A DNA stretch of 64,000 bases, from assembly GCA_963772805.1 (NCBI GenBank), contig CAVYYU010000003.1:124001-188000 (forward strand), read 5' to 3'. Positions 16,920 to 25,377 of the stretch are shown one piece after another. Source of the DNA: Legionella_A sp963772805 (GTDB lineage Bacteria > Pseudomonadota > Gammaproteobacteria > Legionellales > Legionellaceae). The notes beneath the pieces were generated by a model. It was not told the DNA's origin. It ran no database searches and saw only the letters and a program-made list of their open reading frames with translations. How positions within the stretch are numbered: position 1 is the stretch's first letter; every line of letters begins with the position of its first letter. The position numbers were made by a program, and so were the translations under genes.

Positions 16920-18104
16920 ATGATTTTTGGTGTTTTAAACCTGTCGTTTTGGGGTTATGTCTTGGCCACGGTAGTGCTGACACAAATAACCATTGCTGCT
17001 GTCACAATCTATTTGCATCGCTATCAAACGCACCGTGCTTTGACTTTGCATCCGGTCATTGGCCATTTTTTCCGCTTTTGGCTGTGGATGACTACAGGTA
17101 TGGTTACCGCCGATTGGGTTGCTATTCATCGTAAACATCATGCGACCACCGACGTGGAAGGCGATCCGCATAGTCCTGTCGTGCTAGGCATAAAGAAGGT
17201 ATTTTGGCAGGGCGCCGAATTATACCGCCAAGCGCGTGCTGATAGGGAAATGGTTGCAAAATACTCGCATGGCACGCCAACAGACTGGATTGAGCGCAAT
17301 GTTTATTCACGCCACTCCGCCAAGGGCATTTTGTTGATGTTCATCATTGATGTAATCCTGTTTGGTGCACCTGGTATTACTATCTGGGCCATACAAATGG
17401 TGTGGATACCTCTTTGGGCTGCCGGTGTTGTCAATGGGATAGGCCATTTTTGGGGATACCGTAATTATGAATGCCATGATGCTGCAACAAACGTATTTCC
17501 CTGGGGTTTTTGGATTGGTGGCGAAGAGCTCCATAATAACCACCATACGTTTGCATCTTCAGCGAAATTTTCAGTTAAGTGGTGGGAATTTGATATCGGC
17601 TGGATGTATATCCGTCTGCTGTCCTTTTTAGGCTTGGCAAAAGTTAAAAAATTACCACCCGAATTGGCAAGAGACGAAGGAAAGCTACAGGTTGATTTGG
17701 ATACGGTGAAGGCTGTTATTGCGAACCGTTTTCAAGTGATGTCTGAATATTACAAACGTGTAGTGCGTCCTGTATTGCTCCATGAGAAACGCAATAGACT
17801 GGACAGCAAAGAGGATAAGCGACTCTTTGCGCGCGCCGGGCGATTATTGCGCCGACAAGAAAATTTGTTATCGCCATGTGCAAATACACGCCTGCAGGCA
17901 TTGTTAAACCATTGCGATCAATTAAGAACAGTGTATAGCTATCGCCAATCGCTACAAAACATTTGGTTGAAGACGGCTACGTCACAAAAAGAGTTGATTG
18001 AGGCATTGCAGCAATGGTGTAAACAAGCTGAAGAATCAGGCCTTGACGTGCTGCAACAGTTTGCCCAGCAAATCAAAGGCTACGTTCCTAAATCAGCAGT
18101 CTGA
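16920..18104 (+). CDS. acyl-CoA/acyl-lipid delta-9-type fatty acid desaturase
   Basis: A 394-residue membrane di-iron desaturase. All three histidine boxes are present: HRYQTH (about residue 33), HRKHH (about 69) and HNNHH (about 204). Hydrophobic helices lie before box 1 and between boxes 2 and 3. It would introduce a cis double bond into saturated acyl chains aerobically, adjusting membrane fluidity. The catalytic part ends near residue 240; the remaining 150 residues are charged and helical (KRNRLDSKEDKRLFAR, RLLRRQENLL) and are an extension relative to the shortest members. ATG 16920 follows GGAG. It is monocistronic with its own terminator. Confidence 0.93.
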   Translation: MIFGVLNLSFWGYVLATVVLTQITIAAVTIYLHRYQTHRALTLHPVIGHFFRFWLWMTTGMVTADWVAIHRKHHATTDVEGDPHSPVVLGIKKVFWQGAELYRQARADREMVAKYSHGTPTDWIERNVYSRHSAKGILLMFIIDVILFGAPGITIWAIQMVWIPLWAAGVVNGIGHFWGYRNYECHDAATNVFPWGFWIGGEELHNNHHTFASSAKFSVKWWEFDIGWMYIRLLSFLGLAKVKKLPPELARDEGKLQVDLDTVKAVIANRFQVMSEYYKRVVRPVLLHEKRNRLDSKEDKRLFARAGRLLRRQENLLSPCANTRLQALLNHCDQLRTVYSYRQSLQNIWLKTATSQKELIEALQQWCKQAEESGLDVLQQFAQQIKGYVPKSAV

Positions 18105-18122
18105 TTGTGTAGGATTCCCTGT

Positions 18123-18148
18123 GGGCGGCTTAGGCCGCCCATTTTATT
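18123..18148. terminator. bidirectional terminator after desaturase
   Basis: GGGCGGC (18123-18129), loop TTAG, GCCGCCC (18134-18140), then ATTTTATTT. It lies between two convergent genes whose stops are 50 bases apart. Confidence 0.8.
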
Positions 18149-18154
18149 TCATGG

Positions 18155-18580
18155 TTATAGTCGTGGCTCAATAAATCCAAGTACAACTAGAATACAAGGA
18201 CCATGGGCGATAATGTTTATCTGATGTTTGAGGCAGTCGTTAACGGCGGCGTCACTTTCGGCACCAGGCTGCATCCATATATTTTTTATACCTTTTTTAA
18301 TGGCCGCCGCCACAATTTTCTCGGTAATTTGAGGTGGGGTGATAATTGAAATACTCGTCACTTCATTTGGTAATGCCATAACGTCTTTCACGCAGGCTAA
18401 GCCTTCAATGGATTCCTCAGTCGGATTAACTGGGTAGACTTTTTTATGATGTTGTAAATAGCAGCGCAATACTTTATTGCCGTATTTTGCGCGGTCAGTG
18501 GATGCGCCCACTACTGCATAGGCGTCTGCTGCAAGAAATTGCCCTACATTATTCATGGTGGTGTTTTCGTGAGTGCTCAT
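18155..18580 (-). CDS. CoA-binding domain protein (YccU type)
   Basis: A 141-residue single-domain Rossmann protein of the CoA_binding_2 family. YAVVGASTDRAKYGNKVLR is the nucleotide-binding N-terminus, KVYPVNP the second strand, and ITPPQ and WMQPGAES the later loops typical of the CoA-binding domain of acyl-CoA synthetases. The precise function of free-standing members is not established. Its ATG (18580) overlaps the TGA of the upstream transporter-like gene by 4 bases (ATGA), so the two are translationally coupled. Confidence 0.88.
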   Translation of the reverse strand: MSTHENTTMNNVGQFLAADAYAVVGASTDRAKYGNKVLRCYLQHHKKVYPVNPTEESIEGLACVKDVMALPNEVTSISIITPPQITEKIVAAAIKKGIKNIWMQPGAESDAAVNDCLKHQINIIAHGPCILVVLGFIEPRL

Positions 18581-21540
18581 GTTCTTTCTCGCTCTAAATT
18601 CTGTCTTAAATAGTGAATGATTTGACCGACAACCGCTCGCATCATTTCTGGCAAATCTTCAAGTACATTGATGAAATCTTCTTTCTCAATATAAAGCAAT
18701 GTTCCATCAGTCGCGGCTACCGCACACGCGGTGCGGGGCATGCTATCGAGCAAGCCGAGCTCGCCAAAATAATCGCCCTCATTGAGCTCTGACAGCACCT
18801 GAGCATGTTTTTGAATGGTTACGCGGCCATAGGCAATGCAATAAAAACGATCGGGTTCATCTTGATCTTTAAATATATATTCTCCTTGGGCCATATCCCT
18901 CTCTTTTGCTATTTCAGCAATAACGAGCAGAACCTCAACAGGAACTTCTTCAAATAATTTTACCCGCCGTAACAGCGCGGTTTTATCCATCTTGTTCATA
19001 GGGGTACCTTCTTGATATTGATACGGATGATTTGCAAGCAGTAATAGGCCTGGATTAATATCTTTCTGGTTTGCAATAGATTGATTCTGTGGGTAGGTCT
19101 TGCTAATGGTTTCCACGGCCTGTCTTAAAGCATGACTGGTCGATAGGTTATCCAGAAATTCATAGGCTTTGGCGACGTCTGCGCTGAGATAATGCTCAGG
19201 CTTCTCAATGTATTTAGCAATGGTTGTGACACGCCAGGGATCTGTGAGAAGACTAAACCAAATTATAAATACTTTGCGATTTATCTGTAGTTGCAGAGCA
19301 GCTTCCTGCCGAAGCTCTTTATTATCACCGAGAGCAAGGCTGAGCACGCGTCTAATCTCCGCAGCGCACCACAGAACCATATCTGTTATCGATTCGTTGA
19401 TAGCCGTCTGTGTTAGGTCATAATTTGAGGCGCGTCGTACTTTATTTGCAATAGAAAGACGCATAGTGATACTGGGTGATTTCGAGAGCTCAAGCAATTT
19501 AGCGAGCGCGGCATGCTCTTTAAGCCGTGCAAGCAAGCGCGTCATTGATTGACGTTGCCGTCTTGGCGTGCTGGTATTGACTTGCAGCAGGGGCGTTATG
19601 ATTTTATCTTTGTACTCTGCCAGCTTACTTTCGGCAAAATAGCCTTTTTGCTTGGAGTCAAGAAGCTCAATCAGGATGGGTATAAAATAAGAGTCTAAAT
19701 CAGGTTTCAGGGCAATAATTGCGTCAATACTAACGGCCGTTGACTCATCACGAATCAATCCCTCCAGGACTTGATTATGCTCTGGAGAGGGGTTTAAATA
19801 GGCCATTGTCTTGGCCAATAATAATCGGTCTGAAGAGCTGCCTTCAAGTAACTGGTGCATTTTTTCTTGCGCTTTTGCGTGCAAGAGGTCTTGGGTGGCT
19901 CTATCAAGCCCAATTAGAGCATAGGCAATTTTGAATGGTTGCAAGCTGTCGAGATAAGCGTCAGCTTGTTCAGGAGCCGGTAAAATATTGAGGTTTGCTA
20001 ATGTAGTCAGGATAGCCCAACCCACTGTTTCCTCTTGCTCATGTTCAAATTGAGTCAGCAAAGCATGGTTTGCAGTAACGCAATTTAATGCTCTGAGCGC
20101 TATGGCGGCATTGTAACGAATATCTTTTTCGGAATCTGCTAGCGATTTAATGATAGCTTGTTCCAGTTGTGCATCCTGTGGAAGATATTTTACGAAGGCT
20201 TTGTCATCAAAAAACTCCAGGCCAGTTCTTCGGATGTTGATATCATTGCTACTAAGTGCTGCTAAAATATCGGTGTACATGAACATAATACTTTCGGGGT
20301 TCATGCTGAGCAGATCTGGGTTATAGCGATTTTCCTTTAATGCCGAATGCAATGTTTCCTGATAGCCTTGATTGGCTTTATAGGTGATGTATATCCAATA
20401 CAGGGAGAGGGCCGCAAGACTAATGCCTAAAAAATGTATGTTTAAATAATTATTGATTACCATAATGATTACGGCACTGACTAGCCCTGCAATCGCTGCG
20501 GCAGGCCCACCCAAATAGAGGCTGACTTTTTTACGAAGTGAGCTTGGGTAGGGGTTCATGATGATTTGCATGCAAGGTGTTTTAAAATTAATCTCAAGAA
20601 TGGAAAATATTGCTTTTAGTATTAAAAAAGGTATAAACGCCGACCAGACAGCCACAGCACTACCTAAAATGACACAAGATACCGGTAAAATGAGTAACAT
20701 CGCCGCTAAGCCTATCCATATGATCAACCTCCCGGCGACAAATAATTGTACCAATAGACATATGGCACTTACCGAGCCATTAAATACACTAATAAAAACA
20801 GCTAGATTATCTTGCGAATAGTGACCAAGCAGTGCAATTTTAAATGCAAAGGCCGCGAGCGCACTGGCTACCGTTGACAAGATGGTCAAGAGAAACAAAT
20901 ACTGGAAAAAAGGTTGTTTGTATAAACTAATTTCAAGTTGTTCATTCTTTTTTTCAGGTGCAGCAGGGAGTGGTTTTAATTTAAGTATACATAAAGCCGT
21001 TAGAATACTGGCGATGGCGGAGGCATAAAATAACCCAGGGCTTTGGTAGAAATGAATAATAATTGGGGTGACAGAGGCCGTTGCTATTGCCCCTATTGTT
21101 CCTAGCAGATTGAAATGGAATATGTGCTGTTTGAATACACGGATATCAAAAGAAGTCGCAATAATGTTCCAACCGATGACGGCAGTCAATTTTGCAAAAA
21201 CAGGCAGTAATAATGCAAAAACAAAAGGTATCACATAGATTTCAGTAGCCATTAATTTATAGTTAATAAACAGCGCGAGTTGAATGCCTAATATAAATAG
21301 AAAAGATTGTTTATTTGTCGCGTTGGCAATGAATGGGCTGACTCCAAAAAATAATACAGCGGTGGTCATTGGTGCTGCAAAAAAATAGTAGGTTAGCCAG
21401 TTGGTGGGGTATTTTGATAAAAACAGCGCATCAGCGTAGGTGTTGTTGAAAAAAAAAATACTAATTAACAGAAAGCTCATTACAAAAGGCAGCAGCAGCG
21501 TTTTCCAAACGGGTTCTGGATTATCAGTGTTTAATGTCAT
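18577..21540 (-). CDS. NTT/MFS-like membrane protein with HEAT repeats and C-terminal cNMP-binding domain
   Basis: A 987-residue protein in three parts. Residues 1 to about 410 hold about 11-12 membrane helices resembling the Npt1/Npt2 nucleotide-transporter fold. Residues about 430-800 are helical HEAT-like repeats (AIIKSLADSEKDIRYNAAIA, EGLIRDESTAVSIDAIIALK and similar). Residues about 860-985 form a cyclic-nucleotide-binding domain (LLRRVKLFEEVPVEVL, DQDEPDRFYCIAYGRVTI, LNEGDYFGELGLLDSMPRTA). Such fusions occur in several environmental and host-associated bacteria. Transport of ATP/ADP is not demonstrated by the sequence. It starts at ATG 21540, is coupled to the CoA-binding gene, and is divergent from phaB. 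Confidence 0.8.
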   Translation of the reverse strand: MTLNTDNPEPVWKTLLLPFVMSFLLISIFFFNNTYADALFLSKYPTNWLTYYFFAAPMTTAVLFFGVSPFIANATNKQSFLFILGIQLALFINYKLMATEIYVIPFVFALLLPVFAKLTAVIGWNIIATSFDIRVFKQHIFHFNLLGTIGAIATASVTPIIIHFYQSPGLFYASAIASILTALCILKLKPLPAAPEKKNEQLEISLYKQPFFQYLFLLTILSTVASALAAFAFKIALLGHYSQDNLAVFISVFNGSVSAICLLVQLFVAGRLIIWIGLAAMLLILPVSCVILGSAVAVWSAFIPFLILKAIFSILEINFKTPCMQIIMNPYPSSLRKKVSLYLGGPAAAIAGLVSAVIIMVINNYLNIHFLGISLAALSLYWIYITYKANQGYQETLHSALKENRYNPDLLSMNPESIMFMYTDILAALSSNDINIRRTGLEFFDDKAFVKYLPQDAQLEQAIIKSLADSEKDIRYNAAIALRALNCVTANHALLTQFEHEQEETVGWAILTTLANLNILPAPEQADAYLDSLQPFKIAYALIGLDRATQDLLHAKAQEKMHQLLEGSSSDRLLLAKTMAYLNPSPEHNQVLEGLIRDESTAVSIDAIIALKPDLDSYFIPILIELLDSKQKGYFAESKLAEYKDKIITPLLQVNTSTPRRQRQSMTRLLARLKEHAALAKLLELSKSPSITMRLSIANKVRRASNYDLTQTAINESITDMVLWCAAEIRRVLSLALGDNKELRQEAALQLQINRKVFIIWFSLLTDPWRVTTIAKYIEKPEHYLSADVAKAYEFLDNLSTSHALRQAVETISKTYPQNQSIANQKDINPGLLLLANHPYQYQEGTPMNKMDKTALLRRVKLFEEVPVEVLLVIAEIAKERDMAQGEYIFKDQDEPDRFYCIAYGRVTIQKHAQVLSELNEGDYFGELGLLDSMPRTACAVAATDGTLLYIEKEDFINVLEDLPEMMRAVVGQIIHYLRQNLERERT

Positions 21541-21718
21541 CGTGCAGTTCCTTTGCGACTATGATTGCAGCAGTACCCAATTATTTGACCAGTTACACTG
21601 GGTTATGAAGACTATACGCGCTCAAAAAACAAAGGTAAACCCTGAATAGGATAGACCTCATGCTTAAACTTTTTTATATCATTCATGCAGTATTTTACGG
21701 TGAAATGCGGCTGTCCAT

Positions 21719-21749
21719 TTGACAGGATGGGTTTTATGTTCTGTAGTAT
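21719..21749 (+). promoter_or_regulatory. candidate sigma70 promoter of phaB
   Basis: Perfect -35 TTGACA (21719-21724) and TAGTAT (21744-21749) with a long 19-base spacer, 31 bases before the phaB ATG. Confidence 0.4.
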
Positions 21750-21779
21750 AACATCAGGATCACATATACAGGGATTTGT

Positions 21780-22520
21780 ATGGAACGAAAAATTGCTCTT
21801 GTAACGGGAGGTACTGGCGGAATAGGCAGTGCCGTATGTCAACGTCTTTCAGTTGATTATCGCGTCGTTGCCTGTTACTTCAAAGAAGGTAGGCATGAAG
21901 AGGCAAGGTGTTGGCAGGCAAGTCAGAAAGATGCGGGCTTTGATATTGATATCCTTTATGCAGACATTGCAAATTTCGCGGATTGTGAAAAAATCACGAA
22001 TCAGATTATAGAGCGCTATGGCCATATTGAGGTCTTGGTGAATAACGCGGGGATTACCAGCGATAGTAGTTTAAGAAAAATGACACAGCAACAGTGGCAA
22101 CGGGTCGTTGATGCAAATTTAAACAGTGTGTTTAATGTAACGCGCAATGTTTTGCCAGCCATGCTCGAGCGCAATTATGGGCGTATTATCAGCATTTCAT
22201 CGATTAATGGCCGCAAAGGGCAAATTGGTCAATGTAATTACGCAGCAACCAAGGCGGCAATATATGGCTTTAGTAAAAGTTTGGCACAGGAAGTGGCAAA
22301 TAAGGGAATAACCGTCAATACTATCTCGCCTGGTTATATCGAAACATCCATGCTTGCCGCCGTTAAAGAGGAGGTATTGCAATCGATCATTGCTCATATA
22401 CCTGTTGGCAGATTAGGTCAGCCTGAAGAAATCGCAGCAGCTGTCGCTTTTTTAGCCTCCCCGGACTCGGGATTTATTACCGGTGCTAATTTAGATGTTA
22501 ATGGTGGTCAGTATATGTAG
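21780..22520 (+). CDS. phaB: acetoacetyl-CoA reductase
   Basis: A 246-residue short-chain dehydrogenase. It reduces acetoacetyl-CoA to (R)-3-hydroxybutyryl-CoA with NADPH, the monomer for polyhydroxybutyrate. The cofactor motif is TGGTGGIGSA, followed by NNAGIT, the catalytic Ser in ISSINGRKGQ, and Tyr/Lys in YAATKAA. The C-terminus LDVNGGQYM is typical of PhaB rather than FabG, and the PHA gene neighbours support PhaB. phaR and a phasin follow on the same strand; phaC faces them. Confidence 0.92.
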   Translation: MERKIALVTGGTGGIGSAVCQRLSVDYRVVACYFKEGRHEEARCWQASQKDAGFDIDILYADIANFADCEKITNQIIERYGHIEVLVNNAGITSDSSLRKMTQQQWQRVVDANLNSVFNVTRNVLPAMLERNYGRIISISSINGRKGQIGQCNYAATKAAIYGFSKSLAQEVANKGITVNTISPGYIETSMLAAVKEEVLQSIIAHIPVGRLGQPEEIAAAVAFLASPDSGFITGANLDVNGGQYM

Positions 22521-22571
22521 GTATTTTGAGCATCTATTTAAATTGTCAGTTTAACTGTTTGTTGGAATTTT

Positions 22572-22982
22572 ATGACCAGATTAATAAAAAAATACAAAAA
22601 TCGTCGTTTATACGATACTGAAAAAAGCAAGTATATTACGGTCGAGGATCTACAGCGTTATGTTGTCGATGGCCTGATTTTTCATGTGCAGGATTCAAGC
22701 ACTGGCAAGGATATTACCAATGCTACGTTGCTGCAGATTTTTGTGGAAATGGAAGCGGGCTCAACCCAATTCTTATCTTCAGACTTGTTGCGACAATTGA
22801 TAAGCCTGGCAAAACATCCGATGCATCAATCCTCAAAAGAAATGTTGGAGCAGGTGGTCACTCTCATTCAAGAACCCATTCAAAGCAATCCATATCTGAC
22901 AGATTATCAGCAGGCAAGTGAGGTTTGGAATAAGCAAATGGAGCAGGTTCTTACGCAGTGGCAGCGTTTTTTTCGAAAATAA
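22572..22982 (+). CDS. phaR: polyhydroxyalkanoate synthesis repressor
   Basis: A 136-residue protein. The N-terminal PHB/PHA accumulation-regulator DNA-binding domain is clear: RLIKKYKNRRLYDTEKSKYI, then VEDLQRYVVDG. It is followed by the PHB_acc domain (LLQIFVEMEAGS, FLSSDLLRQLI). PhaR binds the phasin promoter and PHA granules, de-repressing phasin when polymer forms. It is shorter than the 180-200 residues of many PhaR proteins, lacking only the variable tail. It lies 51 bases after phaB, so it is probably co-transcribed. Confidence 0.95.
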   Translation: MTRLIKKYKNRRLYDTEKSKYITVEDLQRYVVDGLIFHVQDSSTGKDITNATLLQIFVEMEAGSTQFLSSDLLRQLISLAKHPMHQSSKEMLEQVVTLIQEPIQSNPYLTDYQQASEVWNKQMEQVLTQWQRFFRK

Positions 22983-23034
22983 CTGAAGGCAGTCAGATGG
23001 TTATGTCGCGATACAAACTATTTTACACCTTGAG

Positions 23035-23064
23035 TTGACAGTTACCGGGATTGGAGTCTACAAT
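23035..23064 (+). promoter_or_regulatory. strong sigma70 promoter of the phasin gene
   Basis: TTGACA (23035-23040), 18-base spacer, TACAAT (23059-23064). The start codon is 37 bases downstream. This is the best promoter match in the window and the expected target of PhaR. Confidence 0.7.
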
Positions 23065-23100
23065 TAAATTGTGCAGTGCAACATAAATAGGGGAATTAAG

Positions 23101-23397
23101 ATGAACCAAGACTACAACGAAAAAATATCTGATATATTCAAGAAGGCACAAGAACCCTTTCAAGCTATAGCAGAACTTAATATAAAGACTCTACAAGGCT
23201 TGGCTTTTGTTAAACCTGAAGAACTAACAAGTGTTAAAAAACCAGAAGACTTGTTGGAAAAACAAATCGAGTTAGCTGTGGCCAATGGCCATAAAGCGCT
23301 TGAATACATGGAAAAATCTTTCCAGATCGTTGAGAAAGCCATGCTATCTTTCGCTCAGGAAACCAAGAAACAAGTGAAAGAATCCAGTAAGCAATAA
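23101..23397 (+). CDS. phasin family protein
   Basis: A 98-residue, largely helical protein with the phasin-2 pattern: PFQAIAELNIKTLQGLAFVK, then DLLEKQIELAVANGHKALEY and MEKSFQIVEKAML. Phasins coat PHA granules and control their size. ATG 23101 is preceded by AGGGG. It has its own strong promoter immediately after phaR. Hydrophobic residues are spaced for an amphipathic helix, and the C-terminus is Lys/Gln rich (QETKKQVKESSKQ). Confidence 0.88.
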   Translation: MNQDYNEKISDIFKKAQEPFQAIAELNIKTLQGLAFVKPEELTSVKKPEDLLEKQIELAVANGHKALEYMEKSFQIVEKAMLSFAQETKKQVKESSKQ

Positions 23398-23405
23398 ATG
23401 GTCTA

Positions 23406-23453
23406 CCTTCTCCCCACGCGGGGGGAAGGGAGCCAGTAAAGCGGCTGGTTTTT
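23406..23453. terminator. double hairpin between phasin and phaC
   Basis: CCTTCTCCCC (23406-23415) pairs with GGGGGGAAGG (23420-23429) with one G-U pair. A second small stem CCAG/CTGG (23433-23448) runs into TTTTT. It separates convergent genes; the T-run overlaps the phaC stop codon region. Confidence 0.55.
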
Positions 23454-25188
23454 AAACATCCTTTACGCTCTCTTGCGCGCTCATAAACACATAACTACCG
23501 GGCGCATCCATCAATCCCTGATAAGGTAACTTGGAAAAATCCGGCGCCACTCGCAAACGCCCCGACTCTTTTTTTAACCACAGTAGCCATTCGGGCCACC
23601 ATGATCCCGGGTGTTGGCTGGCGTTGGCTAACCAATCTTCGGCAGTTTCTGCGGTGTTGATGTTCCGGTAAAAACCATATTTTTCACTGCCAGGAGGGAT
23701 GACAATACCGGCAATATGTCCTGATCCAGCGAGCAGAAAACGTTTTTTCCCCTGCATTAATTGAAAACCAGCATAAGTCGTTTGCCAAGGTGCGATATGA
23801 TCCTTTTTGGTGGAGACAAAAAAAGTGGGGATATCAATTTTTTTTACGTCCAATGGGGTACCGTTTAGATGAATTCCTCCTGGTTTGACCAGATTATTGT
23901 GCAGATACATCCAGCGTAAATATTGCGAGTGCATTGTTGCCGGCATATTGGTTGTGTCTGCATTCCAGTACAAAAGATCAAATGGCACTTGTGCTTTACC
24001 ACGCAGGTAATTTTTAATGAAATAGGACCATATTAAATCGCTCGCTCGCAGAGAGTTGAAGGCGTTGGCCATGAATTGCCCTTCAAGATAACCTTTTATT
24101 TTCATGCGCTCTTCAATTTTACTTATCTGTTGTTCATCAATGAAAACGGAAATATCACCCGGATCGCTGAAATCAATCAATGAGGCAAGGAAGGTTGCTG
24201 AGCGCACAGGATTTTCCTGACGGGCTTTACAATAAGCAAGTAACATAGCAAGCAAGGTGCCACCAATGCAAAAGCCTAAGGCATTCACTTGCTTGACGCT
24301 CATTTGTTTTTGGATGACATCAATGGCGGCTAGAGGACCTTCATTGAGATAATCAAAAATCCCCTTCGCGCTATAATTGGCATTGGGGTTGACCCAGGAA
24401 ATAACAAATACGGAGATGCCTTGGTTAACCAGCCAGTGAATAAGGGAGTTCTCTGGTCTTAAATCAAGGATGTAATATTTATTAATCCAGGGCGGAATAA
24501 GGAGTAGTGGCACGGCGTTAACCTGGGCGGTTTGCGGGGTATATTGGATCAATTCAATCAAGTCGTTTCGAAAAATGACTTTGCCCGGGGTAATCGCAAG
24601 ATTTTTACCGACTTTGAATGCCTTGGTATCCGTCATTTTCATGATTAATCGTGCTGATCCCGTGTCAAAATCAGTGAGAAAATTATGCAAGCCTTGCAGT
24701 AGATTCTTACCATGACTTTGCAGTGTTTCTGCCATTAACTGCGGATTAGTATGTAAAAAATTATCCGGTGATAAGGCATCAAGGTATTGGCGGGAAAAAA
24801 ATTGTAATTTTTTTGCCGATTTTTTATCGCCATAATCCAGATTCTCAAGCAATGAGTTTAAATGCTCAGTTGCTAACAAGTATTGCTGGCTCAATAAATT
24901 AAAAAAAGGATTATTGACCCATTCCTCGCTATTAAATCGCTTATCAGTGATGGGCATAGTTGTGCCTTCTAACCAATGCGTGAATTGCTCTTGTAAAAGT
25001 CCAAACGCATCTTGCCAATAAGCGATTTGCATCTGCAATACTTTCTCAGGGTTTTTGAGTAAGGTGCTGACTAGCTCCTGATAATCTGTTGAAAAATCGA
25101 TAAACTGTTCAACGAGTGGGGTTATTTGCAGGGGCTGTGCGTTGAAATTTGTCAGCAAGCGTGTGCCTTTGTCCGCGATACCTTGCAT
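23452..25188 (-). CDS. phaC: class I poly(3-hydroxyalkanoate) synthase
   Basis: About 578 residues, within the class I range. It polymerises (R)-3-hydroxyacyl-CoA into the storage polyester. The alpha/beta-hydrolase core shows the lipase-like box GFCIGGTL with the catalytic Cys, Asp in STKKDHIAPW and His in GSGHIAGIV. The PhaC N-terminal domain includes VGKNLAITPGKVIFRNDLIE, and IPPWINKYYILDL is a synthase hallmark. The frame is open to a TTG at 25212; neither start has a clear ribosome site, and I prefer ATG 25188. It faces phaB-phaR-phasin, with no phaA in the window. Confidence 0.94.
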   Translation of the reverse strand: MQGIADKGTRLLTNFNAQPLQITPLVEQFIDFSTDYQELVSTLLKNPEKVLQMQIAYWQDAFGLLQEQFTHWLEGTTMPITDKRFNSEEWVNNPFFNLLSQQYLLATEHLNSLLENLDYGDKKSAKKLQFFSRQYLDALSPDNFLHTNPQLMAETLQSHGKNLLQGLHNFLTDFDTGSARLIMKMTDTKAFKVGKNLAITPGKVIFRNDLIELIQYTPQTAQVNAVPLLLIPPWINKYYILDLRPENSLIHWLVNQGISVFVISWVNPNANYSAKGIFDYLNEGPLAAIDVIQKQMSVKQVNALGFCIGGTLLAMLLAYCKARQENPVRSATFLASLIDFSDPGDISVFIDEQQISKIEERMKIKGYLEGQFMANAFNSLRASDLIWSYFIKNYLRGKAQVPFDLLYWNADTTNMPATMHSQYLRWMYLHNNLVKPGGIHLNGTPLDVKKIDIPTFFVSTKKDHIAPWQTTYAGFQLMQGKKRFLLAGSGHIAGIVIPPGSEKYGFYRNINTAETAEDWLANASQHPGSWWPEWLLWLKKESGRLRVAPDFSKLPYQGLMDAPGSYVFMSAQESVKDV

Positions 25189-25319
25189 GATTTCATGGAG
25201 TTTCAGTGTCAATAGTCACATTAATTTCCAATAGGTTATTAATATCTATTGTGCGTTTTTTTAATGAATTAGCAAGTAGTGCGTTTTGTTTACACAAGCT
25301 GTGAATAAGTCTTTGAGTC

Positions 25320-25348
25320 TTGGGTATCACGGCGTTGTAGGGTACAAT
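25320..25348 (+). promoter_or_regulatory. candidate promoter of smc
   Basis: TTGGGT (25320-25325), 17-base spacer, TACAAT (25343-25348), 29 bases before the smc ATG. The -35 match is only partial. Confidence 0.4.
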
Positions 25349-25377
25349 CACCTATACTCCCTCCTCATGCATCTGCT

